Source of the DNA: Eggerthellaceae bacterium
GTDB lineage: Bacteria > Actinomycetota > Coriobacteriia > Coriobacteriales > Eggerthellaceae
Assembly: GCA_017459485.1 (NCBI GenBank)
Contig: JAFUCW010000349.1
Coordinates: forward strand, 1-19,988
Reading direction: 5' to 3'
Length of the DNA: 19,988 bases
The notes beneath the pieces were generated by a model. The model was given only the letters and a program-made list of their open reading frames with translations. It had not been told where the DNA came from and searched no databases. Each line of letters starts with the position of its first letter. The first letter of the stretch is position 1. Shown here piece by piece: positions 1 through 6,823 of this stretch. The position numbers were made by a program, and so were the translations under genes.

Positions 1-648
1 GCCGTCGGCAAGCCGCACGATGCGCGTTGCGTATTCCTCGGCAAGCTCGGGGTTGTGCGTCACCATCACCACTAGGCGGTCTTCGGCGATCTCCTTGAGC
101 AGGTTCATGACCGCGATGCCCGTTTCAGTGTCAAGCGCACCGGTCGGTTCGTCCGCCAACACGATATCGGGGTTGTTCACCAAAGCACGCGCGATGGCCA
201 CGCGCTGCATCTGCCCACCCGAAAGCTGACTGGGCTTCTTATTCACGTGCTCGCCCAGGCCAACGCGCTCAAGCGCCTCGACCGCGCGCTGTTTGCGCTC
301 GGCACGCCTTGTGCCCGAAAGCGTCAAGGCAAGCTCGACGTTGGAAAGAACGCTTTGGTGCGGGATAAGGTTGTAGCTTCGGATGATGAACCCGATGCGA
401 TGGTTGCGGTAGGTATCCCAGTCGGAAACGCGGTAGTCCTTCGTCGACGTTCCATTCACAACGATGTCACCGCTGTCAGCATGATCCAAGCCGCCAAGCA
501 CGTTGAGCAGCGTGGTCTTGCCCGACCCGGAAGGCCCGAGCACCGCCACAAATTCGCTGTCGCGCAGGCACAGCGAGACACCGTCGAGCGCCTTTTGCTC
601 GAACGAACCGGTCTTGTACGATTTGCGAAGTTCTTTAAGCTCTATCAC
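1..648 (-). CDS. ABC transporter ATP-binding protein, MacB/LolD-like (3' end outside window)
   Basis: ATPase subunit of an ABC exporter or lipoprotein-release-type transporter, cytoplasmic; the permease is presumably further left, outside the window. About 216 residues are visible. Walker A GPSGSGKT is at residues 38-45, the signature LSGGQMQRVAIARA at 142-155, Walker B IVLADEPTGALD at 162-173 with catalytic Glu167, and the H-loop His at 198. The ATG-free region before it leaves a GTG start at 648, preceded by GGGGA at good spacing. The wording (YNLIPHQSVLSNVELAL, DEPTGALD) is that of MacB-like ATPases. Odd point: the Q-loop, normally F-Q-S-Y-N in this family, reads I-R-S-Y-N at residues 89-93, so the conserved Gln is Arg. 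The specific substrate cannot be told from the ATPase. Confidence 0.93.
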   Translation of the reverse strand, partial: MIELKELRKSYKTGSFEQKALDGVSLCLRDSEFVAVLGPSGSGKTTLLNVLGGLDHADSGDIVVNGTSTKDYRVSDWDTYRNHRIGFIIRSYNLIPHQSVLSNVELALTLSGTRRAERKQRAVEALERVGLGEHVNKKPSQLSGGQMQRVAIARALVNNPDIVLADEPTGALDTETGIAVMNLLKEIAEDRLVVMVTHNPELAEEYATRIVRLADG

Positions 649-687
649 GTGGAGTCCCCAGCCTATACATGTAAGGAATGAACTCCC

Positions 688-693
688 ATTATA
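688..693 (-). promoter_or_regulatory. candidate -10 box of the ABC transporter gene
   Basis: TATAAT on the minus strand, about 40 bases upstream of the GTG start at 648. I see no convincing -35 hexamer at 16-18 bases. The remaining gap to the next gene (694-813) shows nothing else. Confidence 0.35.
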
Positions 694-813
694 AAGCGCA
701 TTGCAAGACAAGCCCTTTTCGCCACCGAAGCGTAATATGAAATACAGTCTTTGCGGTAGGCTTGGAGCAGACGTCTACCGCCAACGGCCCGAATGTCCTT
801 AGGGCGCAGGCAC

Positions 814-1869
814 CTAGAACAGCAGCATGAACACTTTCGCAAATACGAAGCCCATCAACCCACAGCCTGGGAAAGTGTAAACCCAAGCCTTCGCCATGTT
901 GGTCGATGCGCCCCAGTTCACCGCCTTGCGCCCCTTGGCAGTCCCCACGCCCATGATGGCAGTCGTATTGGCATGCGTGGTGGATATGGGAAGTCCCGTC
1001 ATATTGGAGATACCGATGCAGATGGCGGCGGACAAGGATGCCGTCAGGCCCTGCCACTTGTCCATGCGCACAATGTTCAGTCCCACATTCTTGATGATGT
1101 TCGTCCCGCCCACTGCCGTGCCAATGAGCATGCACAGCGAGCACATGACCATCAGCCACATAGGAAATTCCAGGTCCACGCTTTGGTCTGCGCCCATGGC
1201 AAGCGCAATGGCCAAGAAGCACACGCCCATGAACTTCTGACCATCCTGCATGCCATGCTCGAACGCCAGCACGCCAGCCGTCACGTTGAGCAGGCGGGCA
1301 AACACCTTTTCCGATTTGCGTTTGTCCAGAGAACGAAAGAGGACGCCGGTCAGCTTGGAAAGCCCCCAACCCAGGAAAAAGCCGAGCGCTACCGCTACAA
1401 GCAAGCCCCAGATGACCTTCACCCATTCGTTGAAATTGATGCCGCCAGTGCCCCCTTGAAGCGCAATGGCGGCTCCCGTCACGCCAGCGATAAGAGCATG
1501 GCTTTGGCTGGATGGGATACCGAAGTACCACGTTGCACCACCCCAGATGATGATGGCCACCATCGCGGCGCACAACGCAATGAGCGCAGATTGGTTGTCT
1601 CCCGAAAAGTTGACCATGGTCACCATGGTCTTTGCCACTGCCGTGGAAATGAGCGTTGCCAACGACACGCCGAAGAAGTTGCACAGCGCCGCCATAAGCA
1701 GGGCGCGACCGGGGCGGATAGAACGCGTTGCCACTGCCGTGGCGATGGCGTTTGCGGCGTCGTGAGCACCGTTCATGAACAAGGTACCCATTGAAAGAAC
1801 GATGATGGCAGCCAATGCAGGCTGTTCTATCATGGCAGGAATGACTGCGCCTAAGCTAAAGTCGAGCAA
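814..1869 (-). CDS. PiT-family inorganic phosphate permease
   Basis: Low-affinity inorganic phosphate (or sulfate) symporter of the PiT family, integral membrane. The N-terminal family signature appears as GAHDAAN (residues 34-40 from the chosen start). The second repeat contains AFEHGMQDGQKFMG and GLPISTTHANTTAIMGVG. Many hydrophobic helices are visible along about 351 residues, within the family range. I chose TTG at 1869 because AAAAGGAAA lies just upstream at proper spacing. An open frame continues to a TTG at 1938, but that extension is cysteine-rich and unlike a membrane protein start; ATG at 1833 has no ribosome site. No PhoU-like partner gene (often DUF47 next to PiT) is seen. Function is family-level; the transported ion is not decided by the sequence. 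Confidence 0.93.
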   Translation of the reverse strand: MLDFSLGAVIPAMIEQPALAAIIVLSMGTLFMNGAHDAANAIATAVATRSIRPGRALLMAALCNFFGVSLATLISTAVAKTMVTMVNFSGDNQSALIALCAAMVAIIIWGGATWYFGIPSSQSHALIAGVTGAAIALQGGTGGINFNEWVKVIWGLLVAVALGFFLGWGLSKLTGVLFRSLDKRKSEKVFARLLNVTAGVLAFEHGMQDGQKFMGVCFLAIALAMGADQSVDLEFPMWLMVMCSLCMLIGTAVGGTNIIKNVGLNIVRMDKWQGLTASLSAAICIGISNMTGLPISTTHANTTAIMGVGTAKGRKAVNWGASTNMAKAWVYTFPGCGLMGFVFAKVFMLLF

Positions 1870-1948
1870 GCATGTTTCCTTTTCGCTGCAGTACACGCAA
1901 TGCGATTGAGTACGGCATGCACACGCGTCCGTCCACAAAGCAGAACAT

Positions 1949-1954
1949 ATTATA
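1949..1954 (-). promoter_or_regulatory. candidate -10 box of the PiT gene
   Basis: TATAAT on the minus strand about 80 bases upstream of the TTG start at 1869. The -35 region is weak, so this is tentative. On the other strand TACAAT at 2035-2040 is a possible -10 for the divergent GGDEF gene. Confidence 0.3.
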
Positions 1955-2094
1955 TCCGAGAGCTCGCCTTGACCTTGCGCACTATGCCGAAGTTCTTACC
2001 CACTAATTCCATGGATGAATGATTCTTATGATGCTACAATTATTCAATTCACCGACACAGAGCATGGGCAAAAACAGGGAAGAAGGAATTTGCC

Positions 2095-3000
2095 GTGACC
2101 CTCAAAACCGAATTCACGCAAACCGAAGTCGAGGAGCTAATCGACCTGCTTTCCGATGGCGAAAACATCGTCAGGCTGGTTGACCCACTGAGCGAGTTTC
2201 TGGTAAATACTGACGGTACTCTGCAGGTAGGAAATATTTGCCGCACCGTCTGGGGCAGACCGCATCGCTGCGAAAATTGCAGCTCGCTGCGTGCGCTGCA
2301 GACAAAGAGCGTGCTCTACAAGATGGAGTTTTGCGACGACCGCATCTACTGGATTATCTCCCGCTATTTGAACGTCGAAGGCCGCGACTGTATCCTGGAA
2401 TTCGTCGTCGACACCACCAACTCGATCATTATCGAAGGTGGAGACGCCAACCAGATCAGCGAAATCATCGAAGGATACAATCATCAGGTCGTCTTCGACA
2501 GCCTGACTGGCGTGTTCAACCGCAACTACCTTGACACCATTTTTTTGCCTACGCTGGGCTTTCGCCGCGCAAGCCAAATGCCTGTCCACATTGCCATTGT
2601 AGACCTTGACGACTTCAAGTATGTCAACGACACCTATGGGCATGCTGCAGGTGACAAACTGCTTGCCGATGTAGGCGGGTTCTGGAAAAGCCGCTTCGAC
2701 AGCCGCAAGAAGAACAAGGAGCGCCTGACCATCCGCTACGGCGGAGACGAGCTGGTGATAATTTGCTGCGAAGGGACGTATGCAGAGTTCGCGCAGGAAA
2801 TCGAGAGCAGCTACGCCAACATGCGCAAGACGTGCTATGTCGACGAAAGCACCACCATTCCTTTCACCATGTCGATTGGCACGGCATCAGCCGAGGAGTT
2901 CAGCGATTTGAACTGGGGTTGGCAGGACCTGTTCGACAAAGCCGACGAGCGCATGTACGCCGTCAAAGAGCAACATCACGCCGAAGCTGGGCACGAGTAG
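2095..3000 (+). CDS. GGDEF-domain protein, probable diguanylate cyclase with cysteine-containing sensor region
   Basis: Predicted to make cyclic di-GMP from two GTP; no membrane segment is visible, so cytoplasmic. Residues 1-130 form a sensor-like region with cysteines at 49, 59, 62 and 80 (RCENC motif), which could bind metal or haem; this resembles PocR-like sensory regions but I cannot assign the family. Residues 133-290 are a GGDEF domain: DSLTGVFNRNYLD, then DLDDFKYVNDTYGHAAGDKLL with the metal-binding Asp, and the active-site loop RYGGDEL at 214-220. GGDEL is a tolerated variant. The product-inhibition I-site RxxD is absent: the aligned residues are NKER. Start GTG at 2095 is supported by GAAGGAATT upstream. 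It is divergent from the PiT gene and stands alone. Confidence 0.88.
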   Translation: MTLKTEFTQTEVEELIDLLSDGENIVRLVDPLSEFLVNTDGTLQVGNICRTVWGRPHRCENCSSLRALQTKSVLYKMEFCDDRIYWIISRYLNVEGRDCILEFVVDTTNSIIIEGGDANQISEIIEGYNHQVVFDSLTGVFNRNYLDTIFLPTLGFRRASQMPVHIAIVDLDDFKYVNDTYGHAAGDKLLADVGGFWKSRFDSRKKNKERLTIRYGGDELVIICCEGTYAEFAQEIESSYANMRKTCYVDESTTIPFTMSIGTASAEEFSDLNWGWQDLFDKADERMYAVKEQHHAEAGHE

Positions 3001-3078
3001 CAGTTCGAACGACCGCTGGGTTTCGTGTTGTCGCTCGCGTGGTCGCGAACAACGTGCGATCCCCATGCGGCCCCTCGT

Positions 3079-3137
3079 GTGACCCCTCGTGAGCAATGCG
3101 CCATCCTCGTGCGGATCCTCGCGTGACCCCTCGTGAG
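3079..3137. repeat. degenerate direct repeat downstream of the GGDEF gene
   Basis: The 15-mer GTGACCCCTCGTGAG occurs at 3079-3093 and again at 3123-3137, with further CCTCGTG copies between. It lies in the noncoding stretch 3001-3294 directly beside the extragenic repeat at 3135. Looks like decayed repetitive DNA with no coding potential that I trust. Confidence 0.7.
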
Positions 3138-3295
3138 TCGGGGTGACAGGTACCTTGATTCCCTTGACTCCTTCAGATTTGAGCAATGTGTACATTTTTT
3201 CGTATAGGAACTCATCAATTCAGACTATAGTAGTTCATATCACGAAAATATGTACACATTCTGACCAAGCGTAGTAGCGCGATTCGACATGTGCC
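3135..3295. repeat. extragenic repeat copy 1 (REP-like core plus flanks)
   Basis: A 36-bp element bounded by GAGTC/GACTC (3135-3170), followed by the shared flank through TTCAGATTTGAGCAATGTG and TACATT to 3198. A second shared block follows at 3265-3295. The same blocks are at 7760-7823 and 7826-7856 in the same orientation. The 13-bp core GGTGACAGGTACC at 3142-3154 is reversed in the other copy. A palindromic 60-bp insert separates the two blocks in this copy only. The repeat ends at the stop codon of the nucleosidase gene. Confidence 0.85.
3185..3260. repeat. imperfect palindrome (MITE-like insert or operator)
   Basis: The left arm at 3185-3212 and the right arm at 3232-3260 are inverted repeats: AATGTGTACATTTTTTCGT against the complement AATGTGTACATATTTTCGT, then ATAGGAACT against ATATGAACT. 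The spacer is about 19 bases and AT-rich. Repeat copy 2 has only a single arm sequence here, so the palindrome is either an insertion in copy 1 or was lost from copy 2. Confidence 0.7.
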
Positions 3296-4113
3296 TACAG
3301 CTTTTCGATCATTTCAAGGGTAGCGTAGGCGCACTCGGCCGCGGCTTCTTCCTGAAACGCGTCAAACGACGCGCCATCAGAGTCATCGGAAATGGCGCGG
3401 ATGATGACGTAGGGCGTATCGTAAAGATAGCAGACCTGCGCGATCGCGCCACCCTCCATTTCTGCGCACATCCCTCCGAAATTCGAGGTGATTGTGCTTA
3501 TTTCCTCTTGCGTGTCGATGAACTGGTCGCCAGTGCACACGCGCCCTTCCAATACCTTGGAGTTGGGAGCCGCACTCTTCACGGCCTCCATGGCCAGGGC
3601 CCGCAGCACTTCGTCGGCGGGGAACGCCACCATGCCCGTATAGGGAATCTCGCCCCTCTCGAACCCAATAGAGGTAACGTCGAAATCGTGCTGTACCGCA
3701 TCCACCGACACAACGAAATCGTTGATGCCCAAGTCCTTGGTAAGCGAGCCTGCCACTCCTGTGTTGATGATGCGGCTTACGCCGAAATTGTCGATCAGGG
3801 TCTGGGCGCAGATTCCCGCGTTCACCTTTCCCATGCCGCATTGAACAACGACTACCTGCTTGCCGTGGATGGCACCTTCGACAAATGTCATGTCCGCAAC
3901 CGTGGTTTCCTTCACCCCGTCCATAGAGGCCTTGATCGTGTTGACCTCGCTTTCCATAGCACCGATAACACCAGTAACAACGGCGCTTGATTGTTGTTGG
4001 GCTGGCGCACATCCACTTGTACAAAACAACGCCAAGAGCAGAGCACAAGCGCTTGCCAGCACACCCAGAGACGCAAGCTTGATCCTGAGGCCTTGAAGTG
4101 CAGATAACGGCAT
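3295..4113 (-). CDS. 5'-methylthioadenosine/S-adenosylhomocysteine nucleosidase with lipoprotein signal
   Basis: Cleaves MTA or SAH (and deoxyadenosine) to adenine plus the thioribose; family of MtnN/Pfs. The enzyme core runs from residue 47 to 272. Catalytic residues match the E. coli enzyme: Glu54 in GAMESEV (Glu12), Met219-Glu220 in AEMEGG (Glu174), Asp243 in RAISDDSD (Asp197). Unusually, residues 1-35 form a signal peptide: a basic start, a hydrophobic run SLGVLASACALLLALF, and a lipobox TSGC with Cys35, followed by a Gln/Ser linker. The protein is therefore predicted to sit outside the cytoplasmic membrane. ATG at 4113 is chosen because AAAGGA lies 8 bases upstream; the earlier TTG at 4119 overlaps that site. 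No partner gene of the methyl cycle is adjacent. It lies inside the repeat-flanked accessory segment. Confidence 0.92.
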   Translation of the reverse strand: MPLSALQGLRIKLASLGVLASACALLLALFCTSGCAPAQQQSSAVVTGVIGAMESEVNTIKASMDGVKETTVADMTFVEGAIHGKQVVVVQCGMGKVNAGICAQTLIDNFGVSRIINTGVAGSLTKDLGINDFVVSVDAVQHDFDVTSIGFERGEIPYTGMVAFPADEVLRALAMEAVKSAAPNSKVLEGRVCTGDQFIDTQEEISTITSNFGGMCAEMEGGAIAQVCYLYDTPYVIIRAISDDSDGASFDAFQEEAAAECAYATLEMIEKL

Positions 4114-4421
4114 GGTCAAATCCTTTCGCGTGAAACCGTGAACCTCGCGCTAGATTTGAGGTTTTGATTATTGTGCCACGATTGACTGCCGTTCGAAGTC
4201 CTTTTCTCTGCATACAGTCTATTATGTTTTGCGCCAAACCTGGCAATCGATGATACAAAGGGGATACAAGGGGTCGGCTCTGCTGTATCATTTCCCGATT
4301 CTGTACGGATAGTAAGTCCATCTACCAGTGGAAATGTCAATTGCGAAAAGGGATTTGACCTCCGGCCGGCAATCACCTTAGCGAAGTGTCAAGATAGTTT
4401 AGCCGGTCTAAACGGAGAGCA
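4114..4421. other. noncoding gap, AT-richer than its neighbours
   Basis: No convincing gene. A possible minus-strand reading frame across 4116-4376 has no ribosome site and no recognisable content. It holds the upstream region of the nucleosidase gene and, at 4397-4413, GTTTAG-CCGGT-CTAAAC just past the stop of the 4422-5597 gene. That hairpin may help end transcription but lacks a U-tract. Confidence 0.5.
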
Positions 4422-5597
4422 CTATCCTGACGCTCCCCTCGATTTCAGTTCCTCCAAAATGTATTCAGTCCTTGGCTGCCCCGTTGAAAGCCCAAAAAAA
4501 GATTTGAGCAGTAGAAGCTGTTCGATTTCGGTGCCGCATGAAGCATCGCGCCTGTCCCCCGGAAGCTTTACCTGATCTCTCCTTAGGGTTCTGATGGGCA
4601 TGTTCGAAGTCGACCACTCTACCTCAATTGCAGAAGCTTCGGCCCCTTCATCGAACACCCGGGTCGCTCCATGATTCTTCCCGCCGCTTCTGAATGTACG
4701 CAGGTACTTGGCCTTGACCTGGCAGTCCTCGCAGCAGTACTTGGAATCGACACGGCGGTTGTACTCCCTCGGCGTGAAGAGCCTCCTACAATCGGGGTTC
4801 TGGCAGAATCGGTACGCGTTGTTGAGCATCACGCCTTTCGCGAGGCAGATGAACAGGTACTGCATGAGTGTACAGACCCCGCCGCGGTCGCCGTCTTCGA
4901 TAATGTCGACGGGGTCGACCGAACCGGCCAGCACCGCGTTGCAGTATCTCACGCTTTCGCGGACGAGCTTCTTATCCTTTCGCCAGTCATCCTCAGTGTA
5001 ATCGTCATACAGAGTGCCCGTTATCGCCCTAATCGCCACCTGCGCGTCGCAAACGGCCTCCGCCACCTCCTCGACGGATGCGACATGGCAGGGGACGACG
5101 TCTTTTCCCGGTTTCCCCTCATCGCGTCTCATTCTCCAGTTCTTGTCCACTACCTTGCCCAGAGTCTGAATCTCAGTCCCAAACCTCTCCTTTGCGATTA
5201 TGTCGACGGCGCCCATGCCCTCATAGAGGAACACCGACTGCGTTATGCCGTCGGGATGGAACACGGGATGCTCTCCAGGGCCGTAGAAAGAGTCGTTCGG
5301 CGCAACGTTGGGATAGGTGCCGTGGTCGAAGGTCTTGTTCGGTTGCGCCCGCAGACCAGTGATAGGCCCCCATCGGCGTTGGAACTCTACAAGCTGGAAA
5401 ACATTTCGATGGTCTATCTCGAGGAACTCCTTGCCGTAGAGGCCGCGCGGAGGCGTGATGAGCTCCCTTGCGTCAGTATCGTCCGAGTCCACATAGAAGA
5501 AGAAGGATCCGTGGTGCTCCCCAACCTTGACGACCGGCCGCCAGACATACCAAGAGCGCTCGTCTATCGACTGGGAGAAGTAAATCTTCGGCTTCAA
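4422..5597 (-). CDS. CGNR-like zinc-ribbon protein of unknown function
   Basis: 391 residues, no signal or membrane segment. The N-terminal 260 residues are not recognised. Residues 263-303 form a C4 zinc ribbon: C265-x4-C270 followed by C288-x3-C292, with basic residues around (RRLFTPREYNRR, KAKYLRTFR). Spacing and context (CQNPDCRRLF, KYCCEDC) match the CGNR zinc finger of ABATE-type proteins, though the CGNR tetrapeptide itself is not kept. Such proteins are suspected nucleic-acid-binding regulators; that is an inference. Start is TTG at 5597, with GGAGG 7 bases upstream lying in the loop of a perfect hairpin. It is transcribed divergently from the DUF4417/toxin operon, so it may regulate that operon or be an unrelated accessory gene. 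Confidence 0.72.
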   Translation of the reverse strand: MKPKIYFSQSIDERSWYVWRPVVKVGEHHGSFFFYVDSDDTDARELITPPRGLYGKEFLEIDHRNVFQLVEFQRRWGPITGLRAQPNKTFDHGTYPNVAPNDSFYGPGEHPVFHPDGITQSVFLYEGMGAVDIIAKERFGTEIQTLGKVVDKNWRMRRDEGKPGKDVVPCHVASVEEVAEAVCDAQVAIRAITGTLYDDYTEDDWRKDKKLVRESVRYCNAVLAGSVDPVDIIEDGDRGGVCTLMQYLFICLAKGVMLNNAYRFCQNPDCRRLFTPREYNRRVDSKYCCEDCQVKAKYLRTFRSGGKNHGATRVFDEGAEASAIEVEWSTSNMPIRTLRRDQVKLPGDRRDASCGTEIEQLLLLKSFFGLSTGQPRTEYILEELKSRGASG

Positions 5598-5598
5598 C

Positions 5599-5643
5599 TA
5601 CAACCTCCGTTGTATTTGCTAGATAATAATCATACATAGCAAA
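5599..5643. promoter_or_regulatory. divergent control region with two palindromes
   Basis: TACAAC-CTCC-GTTGTA at 5599-5614 is a perfect 6-bp inverted repeat; on the minus strand it places the Shine-Dalgarno GGAG in the hairpin loop of the zinc-ribbon gene. TTTGCTA at 5615-5621 and TAGCAAA at 5637-5643 form a second inverted repeat with a 15-base AT-rich spacer containing -10-like sequences for both directions. Plausible operator for the divergent genes; binding protein unknown. Confidence 0.5.
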
Positions 5644-5711
5644 TTAGCAGGCAACTAGCATGAAGTCAACTGCACCACCAAAAGAGTGCGACGACTTCAA
5701 GGAGGTTGCCT

Positions 5712-6374
5712 ATGAGGAAATTCAAATCCGACATGAAGAGCTGTAGAGACGTGTTCAACGCGTTCCTCGTTACGCTCGCGAACTACGCGGGAATCTTCGA
5801 GTTCCCTGTGATTAGGCCCACGGTCCGCGTTCCGAACCGTCTAGTCCTCTTCTCGAAGGCGATTGGCTGCAAGGACTTCGACCAGTGGGTGCATTTCTAT
5901 GAGTTCGACCACCTCTTCGAGAGGGTTTGGCGCAACCCGAGGCGCTACCTTCCAATCCTCATGCGTTTCAACGGCGTCATCCTGCCCGATTTCTCGGTCT
6001 ATCGCGATATGCCGCTTGTCATGCAGCTGTGGAACATCTACCGCAGCCGCGCGATAGGCTTCTGGCTGCAAGCAAATGGGGTCGAGGTCATTGCCAACGT
6101 GCGCTGGGGCGACCGCCGCACCTACCGCATCTGTTGTGACGGAGTGCCAAAGAGCTGCACAATCGCGGTGGGAACGGTGGGGGCAGTCCAGTCTGCCGAG
6201 GATAGGCGCTTCTTCGAGGAGGGGCTCGCTATCGTGGTGAGGCACCTTGCGCCTAATGTCATCGTTGTCTACGGTAGCGCACCCGAGGAGATCTTCGGAA
6301 AGTACCGCGAGGCGGGCATCGAGATCGTCCAGTTCGATAGCGAGAACTCCCGCGTGCATGGGGAGGTGGCATAA
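5712..6374 (+). CDS. DUF4417 domain protein
   Basis: 220 residues, first gene of a three-gene operon. The DUF4417 signature is readable: FNGVILPDFSVYRDMPLVMQ (about residues 86-105), then WNIYRSRAIGFWLQANGVEVIANVRWGD, a Ser/Cys-containing stretch DGVPKSCTIAVGTVG, and RHLAPNVIVVYGSAPEEIF near the C-terminus. The biochemical function of this family is not known to me; members occur in phages and mobile regions. No membrane segment is seen. ATG at 5712 has GGAGG six bases upstream (5701-5705); a TTG six bases earlier would overlap that site. The stop shares one base with the start of the toxin gene, so the two are probably translationally coupled. It may be an accessory or adaptor factor for the toxin, which is inference from position only. 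Confidence 0.85.
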   Translation: MRKFKSDMKSCRDVFNAFLVTLANYAGIFEFPVIRPTVRVPNRLVLFSKAIGCKDFDQWVHFYEFDHLFERVWRNPRRYLPILMRFNGVILPDFSVYRDMPLVMQLWNIYRSRAIGFWLQANGVEVIANVRWGDRRTYRICCDGVPKSCTIAVGTVGAVQSAEDRRFFEEGLAIVVRHLAPNVIVVYGSAPEEIFGKYREAGIEIVQFDSENSRVHGEVA

Positions 6375-6823
6375 TGGGTACCGGCGAACACGGTGGTTTC
6401 GGCTGCACCTCCGGATCGGGCAATTCTAAGATCTTCACTCGAGTGCAATATAAAGGAATCGTTACCGTCGGAAGCGAGGTTCGCGACGTGAGCCGTAGGG
6501 TCTACCAGCGCAACGACATCGACTTCGATTATATTGACCCCACAACGGGAAAGAGCAACCTGGAGCTCATGCGAGCTGGGCGAGCGCCAATCGGGAATGA
6601 TGGCCTTCCTGTTCAGCTGCATCATGTGCTTCAACAGGAATCGGGTCCCATGGTGGAGATAAGGGAGATAACCCACGAAGAGTACAATAGAATCCTGCAT
6701 GGTTTAGGCATTAGGGGCGCCAGTTTCAGGAATGACCCGATTCTCGACCGGCAGTACAGAAGCTTCCGCAGGCAATATTGGATGTGGCGAGCAGCTCAGC
6801 ACCAGAAAGGAATAAAGCGATGA
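6374..6823 (+). CDS. LHH-family nuclease toxin (HNH/EndoVII fold), stand-alone
   Basis: 149 residues. The C-terminal 90 residues match the LHH toxin domain of polymorphic toxin systems: NLELMRAGRAPIGNDGLPVQLHH (62-84) with the name-giving Leu82-His83-His84, then GPMVEI, HEEYNRILH with His109, and a C-terminal DRQYRSFRRQYWMWRA. Known members are DNA-cutting nuclease toxins at the C-terminus of long secreted proteins. Here there is only a short Gly-rich N-terminus (MGTGEHGGFGCTSGSG) and no signal peptide, RHS, LXG, WXG or other export domain. ATG overlaps the DUF4417 stop by one base and has GGGGAGG upstream. The stop overlaps the next gene by four bases (ATGA). It is either a detached toxin module or a toxin exported or activated by the DUF4417 partner. 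Confidence 0.88.
   Translation: MGTGEHGGFGCTSGSGNSKIFTRVQYKGIVTVGSEVRDVSRRVYQRNDIDFDYIDPTTGKSNLELMRAGRAPIGNDGLPVQLHHVLQQESGPMVEIREITHEEYNRILHGLGIRGASFRNDPILDRQYRSFRRQYWMWRAAQHQKGIKR

Noticed and set aside
793..1794. Long open frame on the plus strand opposite the PiT gene
   Set aside because: It is a shadow of the minus-strand permease: GC-rich codon structure keeps the frame open, it has no family motifs, and it is His/Arg-rich.
3079..3198. Possible CRISPR-like array from repeated CCTCGTG and GTGACCCCTCGTGAG units
   Set aside because: Only two 15-base copies with irregular spacing, and no cas genes nearby; degenerate repetitive DNA.
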